Shown: positions 1-7,692 of the stretch, in pieces
How positions within the stretch are numbered: position 1 is the first letter of the stretch
How the letters are laid out: every line of letters begins with the position of its first letter
NCBI GenBank assembly: GCA_946566415.1
Contig: CAMNWW010000029.1
Span: 1-14,592, forward strand
DNA: 14,592 nucleotides
Origin: an uncultured Lachnospiraceae bacterium
Lineage (GTDB): Bacteria > Bacillota > Clostridia > Lachnospirales > Lachnospiraceae
Direction of reading: 5' to 3'
The notes under the pieces: model-generated
Databases searched by the model: none
Told to the model about the DNA's origin: nothing
The model's input: the letters and a program-made list of their open reading frames with translations, nothing else
Made by a program: the position numbers and the translations under genes

Positions 1-1169
1 TGTTTTTTGTTAATACGCTGAACAGTTTTGGATTTTACATGATCGTATCAGTTCTTTCAAAATATCTTGTGAATCTGGGAATCGCTCTTACGACGGCAGG
101 CGTCATCGTCGGTATGTTCTCCATTACATCCCTGATGGTGCGTCCTTTCTGCGGAATTCTCTCAGATCAGTTAAATAAGGTCAAGCTTCTTATGTTCTCG
201 CTTGTGCTGGAGAGTATAGGGATGCTTGGCTATGCGGCGGCAGGTAATGCATCTATGATGATCGTTTTCCGTGTCTTTAACGGCGTAGGATTTGGAATCG
301 TAAGTACAGTGCTGATTGCGCTTGCGACACACTACATTCCCAAAAAGCATCTGGGAGAGGGGATTGGATACCTTGGAATCAGCCAGGTGATATCATCTGC
401 CATAGCGCCGGGAATCGGAATCGAAATCGCAAAAATAGCAGGGTATAGAGGAATGTTTTTCATTGCCGGGACATTTACAATCGTCGGCTTCCTCCTTGTG
501 TTCCTGCTCAGGGACATCTACGCGGACGGGGCGGGAAAGAGAGGAAAGAGGACCTGGAAAAAACTGTCGGTAAAAGATATCGTCGCAGTGGAAGCTTTAG
601 GATATACCGGCGTGTCGGCTGCGTATTCTTTTGTCAACGGGATTATCACTTCTTATCTGTTATTGTTTGCGGAGGAGAGGGGGATCATGAGTATTGGAGT
701 GTATTATACGGTTTGCGCCGTATGCCTGTTCATCTTCAAGCCATTTTCTGGGAAGCTGGTGGACAGGAAAGGGATTGCAGCGGCGGTATACCCGGCGATC
801 GTGCTTACAGGAGTCTCTATGTTTCTGCTGGCAAGGTCCGTAAATATCGAGATGATCGTCATATCCGGTATTCTCAGATCAATCGGGCAGGGGACGGCCA
901 TGCCTGCGCTCCAGTCAGAATGCATCAAAGAAGTGGGGACAGAAAGGAGCGGAGTCGCGACAAGCACCTATTATCTGGGCGGCGACGTGGCGCAGGGTAT
1001 CGGCCCGATGATTGGCGGCGCGGCGGTAGGGGGACTGGGTTACCAGGCGTTGTTCGACATATGCGGCGTACTGCTGATTAGTATGTTATTTGTTTTTTGG
1101 ATTATAGAAAAGAGAAAAAAGAGAAAGGAGACAGAGTATGAGAAGAGAATTGGAAAGAGTATCGCCTGA
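1..1169 (+). CDS. MFS transporter, 5' end outside window
   Basis: This is a Major Facilitator Superfamily permease of the inner membrane. The frame is open from base 3 and codes for hydrophobic first-helix residues (FFVNTLNSFGFY) before the ATG at 39, so that ATG is probably internal and the gene starts left of the window, missing perhaps 10-20 residues. About 388 codons are visible. The loop between helices 2 and 3 carries an MFS motif A-like segment (GILSDQLNKVK), and the equivalent loop in the second half reads GKLVDRKG, giving the usual 6+6 pseudo-symmetry. The C-terminus is a short basic tail (EKRKKRKE). The gene overlaps the following serine hydrolase by 32 nt, so the two are probably co-translated. 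The substrate is unknown; import or efflux of a compound handled by the hydrolase is inference. Family is confident, function is not. Confidence 0.88.
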   Translation, partial: FFVNTLNSFGFYMIVSVLSKYLVNLGIALTTAGVIVGMFSITSLMVRPFCGILSDQLNKVKLLMFSLVLESIGMLGYAAAGNASMMIVFRVFNGVGFGIVSTVLIALATHYIPKKHLGEGIGYLGISQVISSAIAPGIGIEIAKIAGYRGMFFIAGTFTIVGFLLVFLLRDIYADGAGKRGKRTWKKLSVKDIVAVEALGYTGVSAAYSFVNGIITSYLLLFAEERGIMSIGVYYTVCAVCLFIFKPFSGKLVDRKGIAAAVYPAIVLTGVSMFLLARSVNIEMIVISGILRSIGQGTAMPALQSECIKEVGTERSGVATSTYYLGGDVAQGIGPMIGGAAVGGLGYQALFDICGVLLISMLFVFWIIEKRKKRKETEYEKRIGKSIA

Positions 1170-2649
1170 ATCTGTGGGGATAAGAAGTGAGGATGTCCTT
1201 CACTTTGTGGAGGAACTGGAAAAAACAGGGGCACAGATGCATGGTCTTATGATCCTGCGGTATGGGAAGGTGCTTGCGGAGGGATGGTGGAGCCCGTACG
1301 CGCCGGGAGTCCGGCACGGCTGTCAGTCCTTGACGAAGACATATACGGCTACGGCAATCGGCATGCTGTACGATGAAGGAAAAGTGTCTCTGGATGAAAA
1401 ACTGATAGACATTTTCCCAGAGGAGATGCCGGAAAATCCGGGGGAACGGCTGAGAAAGATGACAATAAGAAACGCATTGTGCATGAGCACCGGTATCTAT
1501 CAGTTCCCTGACCTGACTTCGCCTAAGTGGCTGGAACAGTATTTTGCGGCTCCGGTCTTAAAAGATCCGGGAGAAGGATTCTTCTACTGTTCGGCGACCT
1601 CTTCCCTGCTTGCGGCAGTTGTGCGTAAAAAGTCAGGACAATCCCTGATCGAATATCTTCGCCCCCGTTTGTTTGAGAAAATCGGTATTGACGCGGATAA
1701 TCTACGAATTCTAAAGATGGCGGACGGGAGAGATAACGGAGGGGGAGGCTTGTTCTCAACCACAGAGGACAATGCACGTCTCATGCAGTTATATCTGAAT
1801 CAGGGCATATGGGACGGGGAACAGATTTTGTCGAAGGAATGGGTGCAGACGGCGACTTCATTTCAGAATGCTACCACAGAGGACCAGGGAATCGAGGACT
1901 GCCGTCTGGGGTACGGTTTCCAGATGTGGATGTGTAAGCCAAAAGGAGTCTACCGGGCGGACGGGGCATACGGACAGTACGCGATTGTGTTCCCGGAGCT
2001 TGAGATGGTGATCGCGATCAATGAGCTGGCACAGCTGGGAATCTGGCCGCAGCGAATTCTGGACATTATATGGGAAGAATTTATGCCCAGAGTACAGGCT
2101 GGAGTGAAGGAGCTTCCCCGGGATGAGGACGGGTTCGGAAGGCTTCAAAAGAAAATGGGAAGTCTGGCACTCCCAAAGCCGGCGTACCGGCCGCAGGCAA
2201 AATATGCCAAAAAGGAGCCGGTAAGTACATGGAAGATTGAGAAAAATGAATGGTCTATCCTGCCGTCCCTTTACCATAACATGACAGGACTCGCAAGTGA
2301 GGGCATCACGGAGATCGGGTTCGACTTTTCACAGACACAGACTACAAAATTCACTGTCATTTACGGTGGCAAGGCATATCATTTCCTGGCAGGAATGGAT
2401 GGAAACGGCAGATATAATGAGCGTCTTCTTGCGGAATGTGTTCCCCAGATAACATATGTGTCCGGCTACTGGGAAGGGGAGCGTACCTTGAAGATACACC
2501 TGGATTATACGGAGACCTGCTTTGAAAAGGAATTTACATTCTTATTTGAGGAAGATATAATCAGAATAGAGATGGATGAAGCAAACGTAAGTGTAAATGA
2601 TCTGGGACATTCGAGGAAGCAGGTATATGGGCGCAGAAAAGGCGAGTAA
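1138..2649 (+). CDS. Beta-lactamase-fold serine hydrolase SH1 (SxxK esterase/amidase)
   Basis: A 503-residue member of the beta-lactamase/penicillin-binding-protein-like serine hydrolases, the group that includes class C lactamases, EstB-type esterases and NylB-type amide hydrolases. The nucleophile motif is S64-L-T-K67 and the second motif is Y150-C-S152. A glycine-rich NGGGG segment near residue 200 and RADGAYGQ at 273-280 sit where the third active-site element is expected. Residues from about 340 on form a separate C-terminal, beta-rich domain ending with a YWEGE motif that SH3 shares. There is no signal peptide, so the protein should be cytosolic, unlike a true beta-lactamase. The ATG at 1138 is preceded by AGGAG (1126-1130) at 7-nt spacing. 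It overlaps the MFS gene upstream and the kinase gene downstream. Ester or amide hydrolysis is expected; the substrate is unknown. Confidence 0.9.
   Translation: MRRELERVSPESVGIRSEDVLHFVEELEKTGAQMHGLMILRYGKVLAEGWWSPYAPGVRHGCQSLTKTYTATAIGMLYDEGKVSLDEKLIDIFPEEMPENPGERLRKMTIRNALCMSTGIYQFPDLTSPKWLEQYFAAPVLKDPGEGFFYCSATSSLLAAVVRKKSGQSLIEYLRPRLFEKIGIDADNLRILKMADGRDNGGGGLFSTTEDNARLMQLYLNQGIWDGEQILSKEWVQTATSFQNATTEDQGIEDCRLGYGFQMWMCKPKGVYRADGAYGQYAIVFPELEMVIAINELAQLGIWPQRILDIIWEEFMPRVQAGVKELPRDEDGFGRLQKKMGSLALPKPAYRPQAKYAKKEPVSTWKIEKNEWSILPSLYHNMTGLASEGITEIGFDFSQTQTTKFTVIYGGKAYHFLAGMDGNGRYNERLLAECVPQITYVSGYWEGERTLKIHLDYTETCFEKEFTFLFEEDIIRIEMDEANVSVNDLGHSRKQVYGRRKGE
2613..2619 (+). promoter_or_regulatory. 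RBS that sets the histidine kinase start
   Basis: GAGGAAG lies 7 nt upstream of the ATG at 2627, inside the end of SH1. The alternative in-frame ATG at 2597 has no Shine-Dalgarno sequence, so 2627 is preferred as the kinase start. Confidence 0.65.
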
Positions 2650-4339
2650 AAAATCAGATATAAGCCTGAAAAAAATTATTTATTGGGGAATGATAGGAAT
2701 TATCATTCTCCTGTTTGGGTTCTGTGTATTTTTTATGAGGACAGTGTGGGCGTATCTCAACAGTCATGAGACTTCCGTATATACGGACATGCTGAATCTC
2801 CAGGTGCAGATGATCGAAAGTGAGATTGAAAAGATGCAGAATGACATCGTGAATTTTGCCGTGACGGACGCAAATTTCCTGTATATTCGTAATTCAGACC
2901 CGGACGAGGACCGCGAATTTCAGCGGCTCCAGGTGAATAGTCATCTGCGGGAATACCTGAATACCTATTCGTATGTGAACGGGCTTTTTATCATAGATGA
3001 GAGGAATCAAAAGATTACGCTTCAATATGATAACGACTCCAATTATACGGATATGCAGGAAGTCCGCAGGTATCTGGAAGATCATGGGGAAGCAGACAGG
3101 GCGGGAAAAGGCGCCGAGAGGGGATTTCTGGCGTATACCGGAGAAACCTGCCGGTATTTTTACATGCTGCCTATAGGAGATATGGCCGTCGGCGGGTGGT
3201 GCGACCTGGGAAAATGGTTTTCCTTCATTTCCGCGGACGAGGAGAATCCGTTTCAGGGGATAAAGTACGCGCTCAAAGAGGAATCCTTTCAGAAGAGAGA
3301 TGTGGAGGAGGACTGCCTTGAGGCGGAGATAACGGGGAAGACCACGGGAATAAGCTATATTCTGTATTTGTCCAGAAGGGAAATTTCATCGACCGTTTTC
3401 CGGCTGATGGGATGGGACGTCCTTGCCAGTGTCCTGATCTTTGCCGTAGTCGTGGGTATTCTTCTGTGGGTCAGCCGCTCGGCCATAAGGCCGGTCTCTT
3501 ATATAGAAAAGGAGTTGGAAATTATTGGGAAAGGCGGCCTGGATCATCGGATTGAGAAGACGGGAGATTTGAAAGAGTTCCAGGCGCTTTACAGCCAGTT
3601 TAACGAAATGCTTGACCAGGTTGGCAGTCTGAAAATCCAGGTGTATGAGGAACAGATGGCAAAGCGGGAAATCTATACGGCATACCTGCGGATGCAGATG
3701 AATCCGCATTTTTACGTGAATTCCCTGAATGTGATCCATAGTCTGGCGGAGATCAAGAACTATATACTGATCGAAAAGATGACAAGCTGTCTTTCAGATT
3801 ATTTGAATTATATGTTCCGAAAAGAGCAGGATTACGCATCAATCGGGGAGGAGTTGCGCCATGCGGCAAATTTTGTAGAGATTCAGAAGATCCGTTATGC
3901 AGAAAATTTTGTCTATTCTGTGGAGGCAGACGAAAAGCTGAAAAATGCAAAGGTTCCGATCCTGCTTGTGCATACCTTTGTGGAAAATTCAATCAAATAT
4001 TCGAGAAAAGATGTGGAAGACCTTGAGATTCATATTCGGATAACAGAAGCAGAGGACGGGAAGATATGCGCCGAGTGTACCGACAATGGGACCGGATTTG
4101 AGGAAGCTGTGTTGGAAGAGATTAACAGCAGGAGAAAAATCGTAAAGGCGGACGGGGAGCATATCGGGATACAGAACCTGCGGGAACGTGCGGATATTTT
4201 CTATGACGGCTGCTTTTCGATGGAATGCCGCAACAGACCGGAGGGCGGAGCATGCGTCAGGATGAGGTTCCCCTGTTTTATGGATGCCGGATTTACAGAT
4301 ACCGAAGGAGAAAAGGAAAATGGAATTGTTGATCGTTGA
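2627..4339 (+). CDS. YesM-type sensor histidine kinase
   Basis: A 570-residue membrane sensor kinase of the His_kinase/HATPase (YesM/LytS-like) class that usually controls carbohydrate ABC importers. One membrane helix lies near residues 18-42, an extracytoplasmic sensing region at about 43-262, a second helix at about 263-286, and a HAMP-like linker follows to about 335. The phosphoacceptor motif MNPHF places the histidine at H361. The N box is VENSIKYS (N454), the G1 box is DNGTG starting at D486, and GIQNLRERADI follows. All catalytic boxes look intact. It overlaps SH1 by 23 nt and its regulator by 20 nt, so kinase and regulator are a cognate pair. The ligand is probably the compound the downstream importer carries (inference from the family's usual pairing). 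Confidence 0.93.
   Translation: MGAEKASKKSDISLKKIIYWGMIGIIILLFGFCVFFMRTVWAYLNSHETSVYTDMLNLQVQMIESEIEKMQNDIVNFAVTDANFLYIRNSDPDEDREFQRLQVNSHLREYLNTYSYVNGLFIIDERNQKITLQYDNDSNYTDMQEVRRYLEDHGEADRAGKGAERGFLAYTGETCRYFYMLPIGDMAVGGWCDLGKWFSFISADEENPFQGIKYALKEESFQKRDVEEDCLEAEITGKTTGISYILYLSRREISSTVFRLMGWDVLASVLIFAVVVGILLWVSRSAIRPVSYIEKELEIIGKGGLDHRIEKTGDLKEFQALYSQFNEMLDQVGSLKIQVYEEQMAKREIYTAYLRMQMNPHFYVNSLNVIHSLAEIKNYILIEKMTSCLSDYLNYMFRKEQDYASIGEELRHAANFVEIQKIRYAENFVYSVEADEKLKNAKVPILLVHTFVENSIKYSRKDVEDLEIHIRITEAEDGKICAECTDNGTGFEEAVLEEINSRRKIVKADGEHIGIQNLRERADIFYDGCFSMECRNRPEGGACVRMRFPCFMDAGFTDTEGEKENGIVDR
4305..4310 (+). promoter_or_regulatory. RBS that sets the response regulator start
   Basis: AAGGAG lies 9 nt before the ATG at 4320. 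The protein starting there begins MELLIVDDEA, the normal start of a receiver domain, so the in-frame ATG at 4284 inside the kinase gene is rejected. Confidence 0.7.
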
Positions 4340-6017
4340 CGACGAGGCGATGGCGATACAAGGAATATCGATGGCTTTAGCGTGGGAGGAGCTGGGAATC
4401 GGGCAGATATGGACGGCGACGAGTATTGCGGAGGCAAGGGATATCATCATGGAAGAGCATATCGACCTTATGCTCTGTGATATTGAGATGCGCGGCGAAA
4501 ACGGGCTTCATCTGGTGGACTGGGTCAATAAAAATTATCCGTCCATCTGCTGTATCATGCTCACCGGACATGTGAATTTTGAGTACACAAGGAAAGCGAT
4601 CGAGTTGAAAGTAATGGATTACTTAAGCAAGCCGGTGGATGCAGAGAGCTTGAAAAATGCACTGAAAAAGGCGATCAGTATCCGTACCCAGAACCAGGAA
4701 AAGAAGGAGGTAGAAAGCCGGAATAAAATTGCCGCGGAGCGCCATTTTTTCCGGTGTCTGCTGAGGGACGGTATGAACAGGGAGGAGATACGCACAGAGG
4801 CGGCAAGGCAGCAGATTCCGATGCCCATAGACCGGAAGTATTGTATGCTTTTTATCCGAATCAGAAAATGGAATGACGAATATACAGAAGAAGATAAAGC
4901 GCGGGCTCATATGGCAATGGCGACAGCATTGACGCAGGACTTTTTAAAGCAGTACCATATCTATGCGCAGAAGGTGGCCGACGACGCAATGGCGGTGAGC
5001 TTTGTGTCCGAAAACCAGGAAGGCTTTACCCAGATGCTTATGGAGCGGGCAAAAAAGTTTACAGCCTACTGCAGCCTTTATTATATGAGTGCGCTTTGTG
5101 TATACATTGCCGACCAGATTGCGATCGAAGATCTGGGAGCCAGGCTGAAGGTCCTGCAGCAGTATGACAGAGATAATCTTCTGTATAATGAAGGTGTATT
5201 TATCGTCAAAAAGAGAAAGGCGCAGGAGGTCTTTTTCATCTTTCCGGATCTGAAGATATGGAGGCTTCTTATGGAGCACCGGTCTTATGAGGAGTTGAAG
5301 ACGGATATTACCGAATATATGAAGTCGGATTATTTTACCCGGAATGTCAATCCGGAGCGTATAAACAAAATAGTAAATGATTTTGAAGATATGATCGTCG
5401 TCCTTTTATCCTCTAAGGGAATGGAGGCGGATACGGTCAGAAAACAGGAACGGGTGAAGGCTCTGCGGGAAAATGCGGAAAATTCTATAGAGCAGTGCCA
5501 GGAATGGATGTTAAGCTGCGTGGAATGTGTTTGCGCACAGGAAGAGGGCGAAGAGCAGCCGGGAGTAGTAAAAATATTGTGCAGGTATATCGACGAGCAT
5601 ATTGATGAAAACATTTCCAGGGACGATTTGGCAAGCCTTGTGTATATGAGTCCGGATCATGTGGGAAGAATTTTTAAGAAAGAAACGGGGATGACGATTT
5701 TTGATTATCTTCTGGACAGGAAGATGAAGCAGGCGGCAGAACTGCTCGCGAAGACAGAGTTCTCGGTATCTTATATTGCGGCCAATATCGGTTACAGTAA
5801 TATATCACATTTTTCCGGCGCGTTTAAAAAACAGTATGGGATCACACCGTCGGAGTATCGCAGACGAAACAGTCAAATACCTCGCAGCAAGCTGACGGGG
5901 CATCAAACTTGCAACGCAACAGAGCTGCGGGTATTTGACCCACGGGCATTCGCCAAATGGACATGCCAGCATGTCCGCTTGGCTCATTGCCTACGTGAGA
6001 ATAAAATATCGGATTAG
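4320..6017 (+). CDS. YesN-type response regulator, AraC family, with repeat-derived C-terminal tail
   Basis: A 565-residue cytoplasmic transcription regulator. The N-terminal receiver domain (about 1-120) has acidic residues D7/D8, phosphoacceptor D54 (LMLCDIEM), T82 and K104 (LSKPVD). A helical middle region follows, then a double helix-turn-helix AraC DNA-binding domain at about 415-517. This ends with the family signature around YIAANIGYSNISHFSGAF and the usual terminus ITPSEYRRR. The normal protein should stop here. Instead about 48 further residues (from SQIPRSKLTG, ending RENKISD) are encoded almost wholly by a palindromic repeat element at 5872-6000. The tail contains Cys, Trp and His residues atypical for this family and is probably unfolded. 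The protein probably activates the importer operon beginning at 6109. Whether it still binds DNA normally with the tail is unknown. Confidence 0.93.
   Translation: MELLIVDDEAMAIQGISMALAWEELGIGQIWTATSIAEARDIIMEEHIDLMLCDIEMRGENGLHLVDWVNKNYPSICCIMLTGHVNFEYTRKAIELKVMDYLSKPVDAESLKNALKKAISIRTQNQEKKEVESRNKIAAERHFFRCLLRDGMNREEIRTEAARQQIPMPIDRKYCMLFIRIRKWNDEYTEEDKARAHMAMATALTQDFLKQYHIYAQKVADDAMAVSFVSENQEGFTQMLMERAKKFTAYCSLYYMSALCVYIADQIAIEDLGARLKVLQQYDRDNLLYNEGVFIVKKRKAQEVFFIFPDLKIWRLLMEHRSYEELKTDITEYMKSDYFTRNVNPERINKIVNDFEDMIVVLLSSKGMEADTVRKQERVKALRENAENSIEQCQEWMLSCVECVCAQEEGEEQPGVVKILCRYIDEHIDENISRDDLASLVYMSPDHVGRIFKKETGMTIFDYLLDRKMKQAAELLAKTEFSVSYIAANIGYSNISHFSGAFKKQYGITPSEYRRRNSQIPRSKLTGHQTCNATELRVFDPRAFAKWTCQHVRLAHCLRENKISD
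5872..6000 (+). repeat. Palindromic (REP-like) repeat element, two long hairpins
   Basis: Two inverted repeats lie side by side. The first pairs GTCAAATACCTCGCAGC (5872-5888) with GCTGCGGGTATTTGAC (5924-5939): 16 base pairs with one bulged T, enclosing a 35-nt loop that can form a further GCAAG/CTTGC stem. The second spans about 5941-5997. CACG/CGTG and GGCA/TGCC form its base, GCCAA/TTGGC its middle, and GGACATGC/GCATGTCC (5959-5966, 5969-5976) its tip with a 2-nt loop. This architecture is typical of dispersed extragenic palindromes rather than coding sequence. Here it is read as codons of the response regulator. That it occurs elsewhere in the genome is inference, as only one copy is in this window. 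Confidence 0.75.
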
Positions 6018-6028
6018 CGTAAATGGAT

Positions 6029-6065
6029 GAACGGAATGGGGGTAGTCTCCCCGTTCTGTTTTTTT
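6029..6065 (+). terminator. Rho-independent terminator after the response regulator
   Basis: GAACGG (6029-6034) pairs with CCGTTC (6051-6056), and the stem is followed by a run of seven Ts (6059-6065). It lies 11 nt past the regulator stop and separates the MFS-SH1-kinase-regulator set from the importer operon. Confidence 0.75.
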
Positions 6066-6070
6066 ATAAT
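6065..6070 (+). promoter_or_regulatory. Possible -10 box for the importer operon
   Basis: A perfect TATAAT starts on the last T of the terminator tract, about 38 nt before the binding-protein ATG. No TTGACA-like -35 lies 16-18 nt upstream (the positions read GTAGTC and similar). That would fit a promoter that needs an activator such as the neighbouring AraC regulator, but a chance match in AT-rich DNA is possible. Confidence 0.35.
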
Positions 6071-6108
6071 AGAATTATCAGAAATCAATCACGAAAGGGA
6101 GAAAAACA

Positions 6109-7608
6109 ATGAAAAGATGGAAGAGATTTTTAGCGGCGTTTATGGCGTCGGCTATGGTGATGGCGCTGACCGCATGCGGAGGGAAGGAGTCCGAGAAAAA
6201 GGAAGACAGGGACGGCGAAACAGTAAATATCACGATGACATTTCCGATTATCAGCGCAGTTCCGCAGGACCTCGATAAGGTTGAAGAGAAATTAAGCGAG
6301 ATCGCAAAGGAAAAGTACAACTGTACCATAACCCTGCAGCCCCTTGGATTTGCGGACTATGTGTCCCAGGCTCCGCTGATTCTGGCAGGAAGTGAGGATA
6401 TCGGCCTGATGATCCATTTTGATCCGATCACGAATTATTCATCCATGGTGAGTTCCGGACAGATCAATGATATCACAGAGCTTTTGGAAGAAAATGCGAA
6501 GGACGTTATGGATACCGTCGGAGAAGAATACTTAAGCGCCTGCCGCGTGGACGGCAAGCTGTACGGAGTTCCCACCATGCATGATCTAGCAACAGGATAT
6601 GGCGTCGTTATGCGGACCGATCTTCTGGAAAAGTACAAAATCGATGTGTCGAACATAAAGACTTTAGATGATCTGGACAGTGTATTTCAGACAATTAAGG
6701 ATAATGAGCCGGATATTTCACCGATGTTCACCGGCGGAGCGGCCATGAACCCGGCGGATGCGATCATGAAGTCTACGGCGGATACGTTGGGAGACGGCTA
6801 CGGAGTCCTTCTGAACAACGGGCAGGACGATACAGTTACGAATTATTTTGAGTCAGACGAATACAGGGAATATGTAGAGAAAGTATACAGTTGGAATCAG
6901 AAGGGTTATCTGCTCCCGGACTCTGACTCTATTCAGGACACATATTCTACATTGTTCCGGGCAAATAAGATATTCGCTGCATTCATGACCACAAAACCGG
7001 GACAGGTGGAACAGGACGAAAGAAATACCGGATTGGACCTGACGCTTGTTGAACTTACGGAACCGCTTTCTATGACCACACTGGTAAACGGGATTCAGTG
7101 GGTAGTCCCGATCGGGGCGTCCCATCCGGAAAAATCGGTTGAGATCCTGAATCTTCTGTATACAGACGCGGAGTTCCTGAATCTTCTGAACTACGGAATT
7201 GAAGGCGAACATTATGTACTGGGAGAGAACAACCAGATTTCCCTCCCGGAAGGCGTGACGTCCGATACGAGTACATTCAACTGGTCGATTGCGTACCAGA
7301 CCGGAAATGAATTCCTGTGTTATACATGGGACAGCGACGACCCGCAGCTCTGGGAACAGACAAAAACATACAATGACGACGCAGAAAAATCCTCTGCTAT
7401 GGGATTTACTTTCGACAACAGCAAGGTAGCGAACGAGATCACGGCAGTGACGAACGTATGCAGCCAGTACCGTGTGGGATTTGAGAACGGGGCGCTTGAC
7501 CCGGAGAAGAATATGGAGCAATTTCTCGCCGACCTTAAGACGGCAGGCATTGATACAATCATTGCCGAAAAGCAGACACAGCTTGACGAATGGAAGAAGG
7601 CACAGTAA
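6109..7608 (+). CDS. ABC transporter solute-binding lipoprotein (LipO/YtcQ type)
   Basis: A 499-residue extracytoplasmic binding protein that captures the substrate for the importer. The signal peptide has a basic start (MKRWKRF), a hydrophobic stretch and the lipobox LTAC with lipid-modified C23, followed by a charged, flexible linker (GGKESEKKEDRDGE). The mature part looks like a family-1 carbohydrate-binding protein. The C-terminal stretch from about residue 425 (FTFDNSKVANE to the end) resembles the DUF3502-type domain found in LipO/YtcQ-like proteins of Clostridia. Length is normal for the class. The start is supported by GGGAG at 6097-6101 with 7-nt spacing. It is the first gene after the terminator and is followed by a stable hairpin before the permease gene. 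The ligand is probably an oligosaccharide or glycoside, by family analogy only. Confidence 0.9.
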   Translation: MKRWKRFLAAFMASAMVMALTACGGKESEKKEDRDGETVNITMTFPIISAVPQDLDKVEEKLSEIAKEKYNCTITLQPLGFADYVSQAPLILAGSEDIGLMIHFDPITNYSSMVSSGQINDITELLEENAKDVMDTVGEEYLSACRVDGKLYGVPTMHDLATGYGVVMRTDLLEKYKIDVSNIKTLDDLDSVFQTIKDNEPDISPMFTGGAAMNPADAIMKSTADTLGDGYGVLLNNGQDDTVTNYFESDEYREYVEKVYSWNQKGYLLPDSDSIQDTYSTLFRANKIFAAFMTTKPGQVEQDERNTGLDLTLVELTEPLSMTTLVNGIQWVVPIGASHPEKSVEILNLLYTDAEFLNLLNYGIEGEHYVLGENNQISLPEGVTSDTSTFNWSIAYQTGNEFLCYTWDSDDPQLWEQTKTYNDDAEKSSAMGFTFDNSKVANEITAVTNVCSQYRVGFENGALDPEKNMEQFLADLKTAGIDTIIAEKQTQLDEWKKAQ

Positions 7609-7625
7609 TCAGATGTGAGACAGAT

Positions 7626-7663
7626 AAAGGGCTGCTGCACGAAAGAGGTGCGGCGGCCCCTTT
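7626..7663 (+). other. Intercistronic hairpin without T-tract between binding protein and permease
   Basis: AAAGGG-CTGCTGCAC (7626-7640) pairs with GTGCGGCGGCCCCTTT (7648-7663). This gives a 15-bp stem with two G-T pairs and one bulged G, around a GAAAGAG loop. The bases after it are CAAAAACAAG, so there is no U-tract and efficient intrinsic termination is unlikely. A hairpin here may protect the binding-protein message from 3' decay and raise its level above the permease, as known for other binding-protein-first operons. Confidence 0.7.
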
Positions 7664-7692
7664 CAAAAACAAGATGAAAAAGGGGTTCTGTT

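Noticed and set aside
1138..2649. SH1 (and SH2, SH3) as antibiotic-resistance beta-lactamases
   Set aside because: There is no signal peptide, the proteins are longer with an extra C-terminal domain, and there is no KTG motif. The context is a sugar-type importer.
6027..6278. 83-codon plus-strand frame overlapping the terminator and the binding-protein start
   Set aside because: It crosses the terminator and then runs out of frame through the lipoprotein signal peptide; no RBS.
6853..7521. 222-codon open frame on the minus strand
   Set aside because: It lies antisense to the binding-protein gene, has no recognisable family and no sensible start context.
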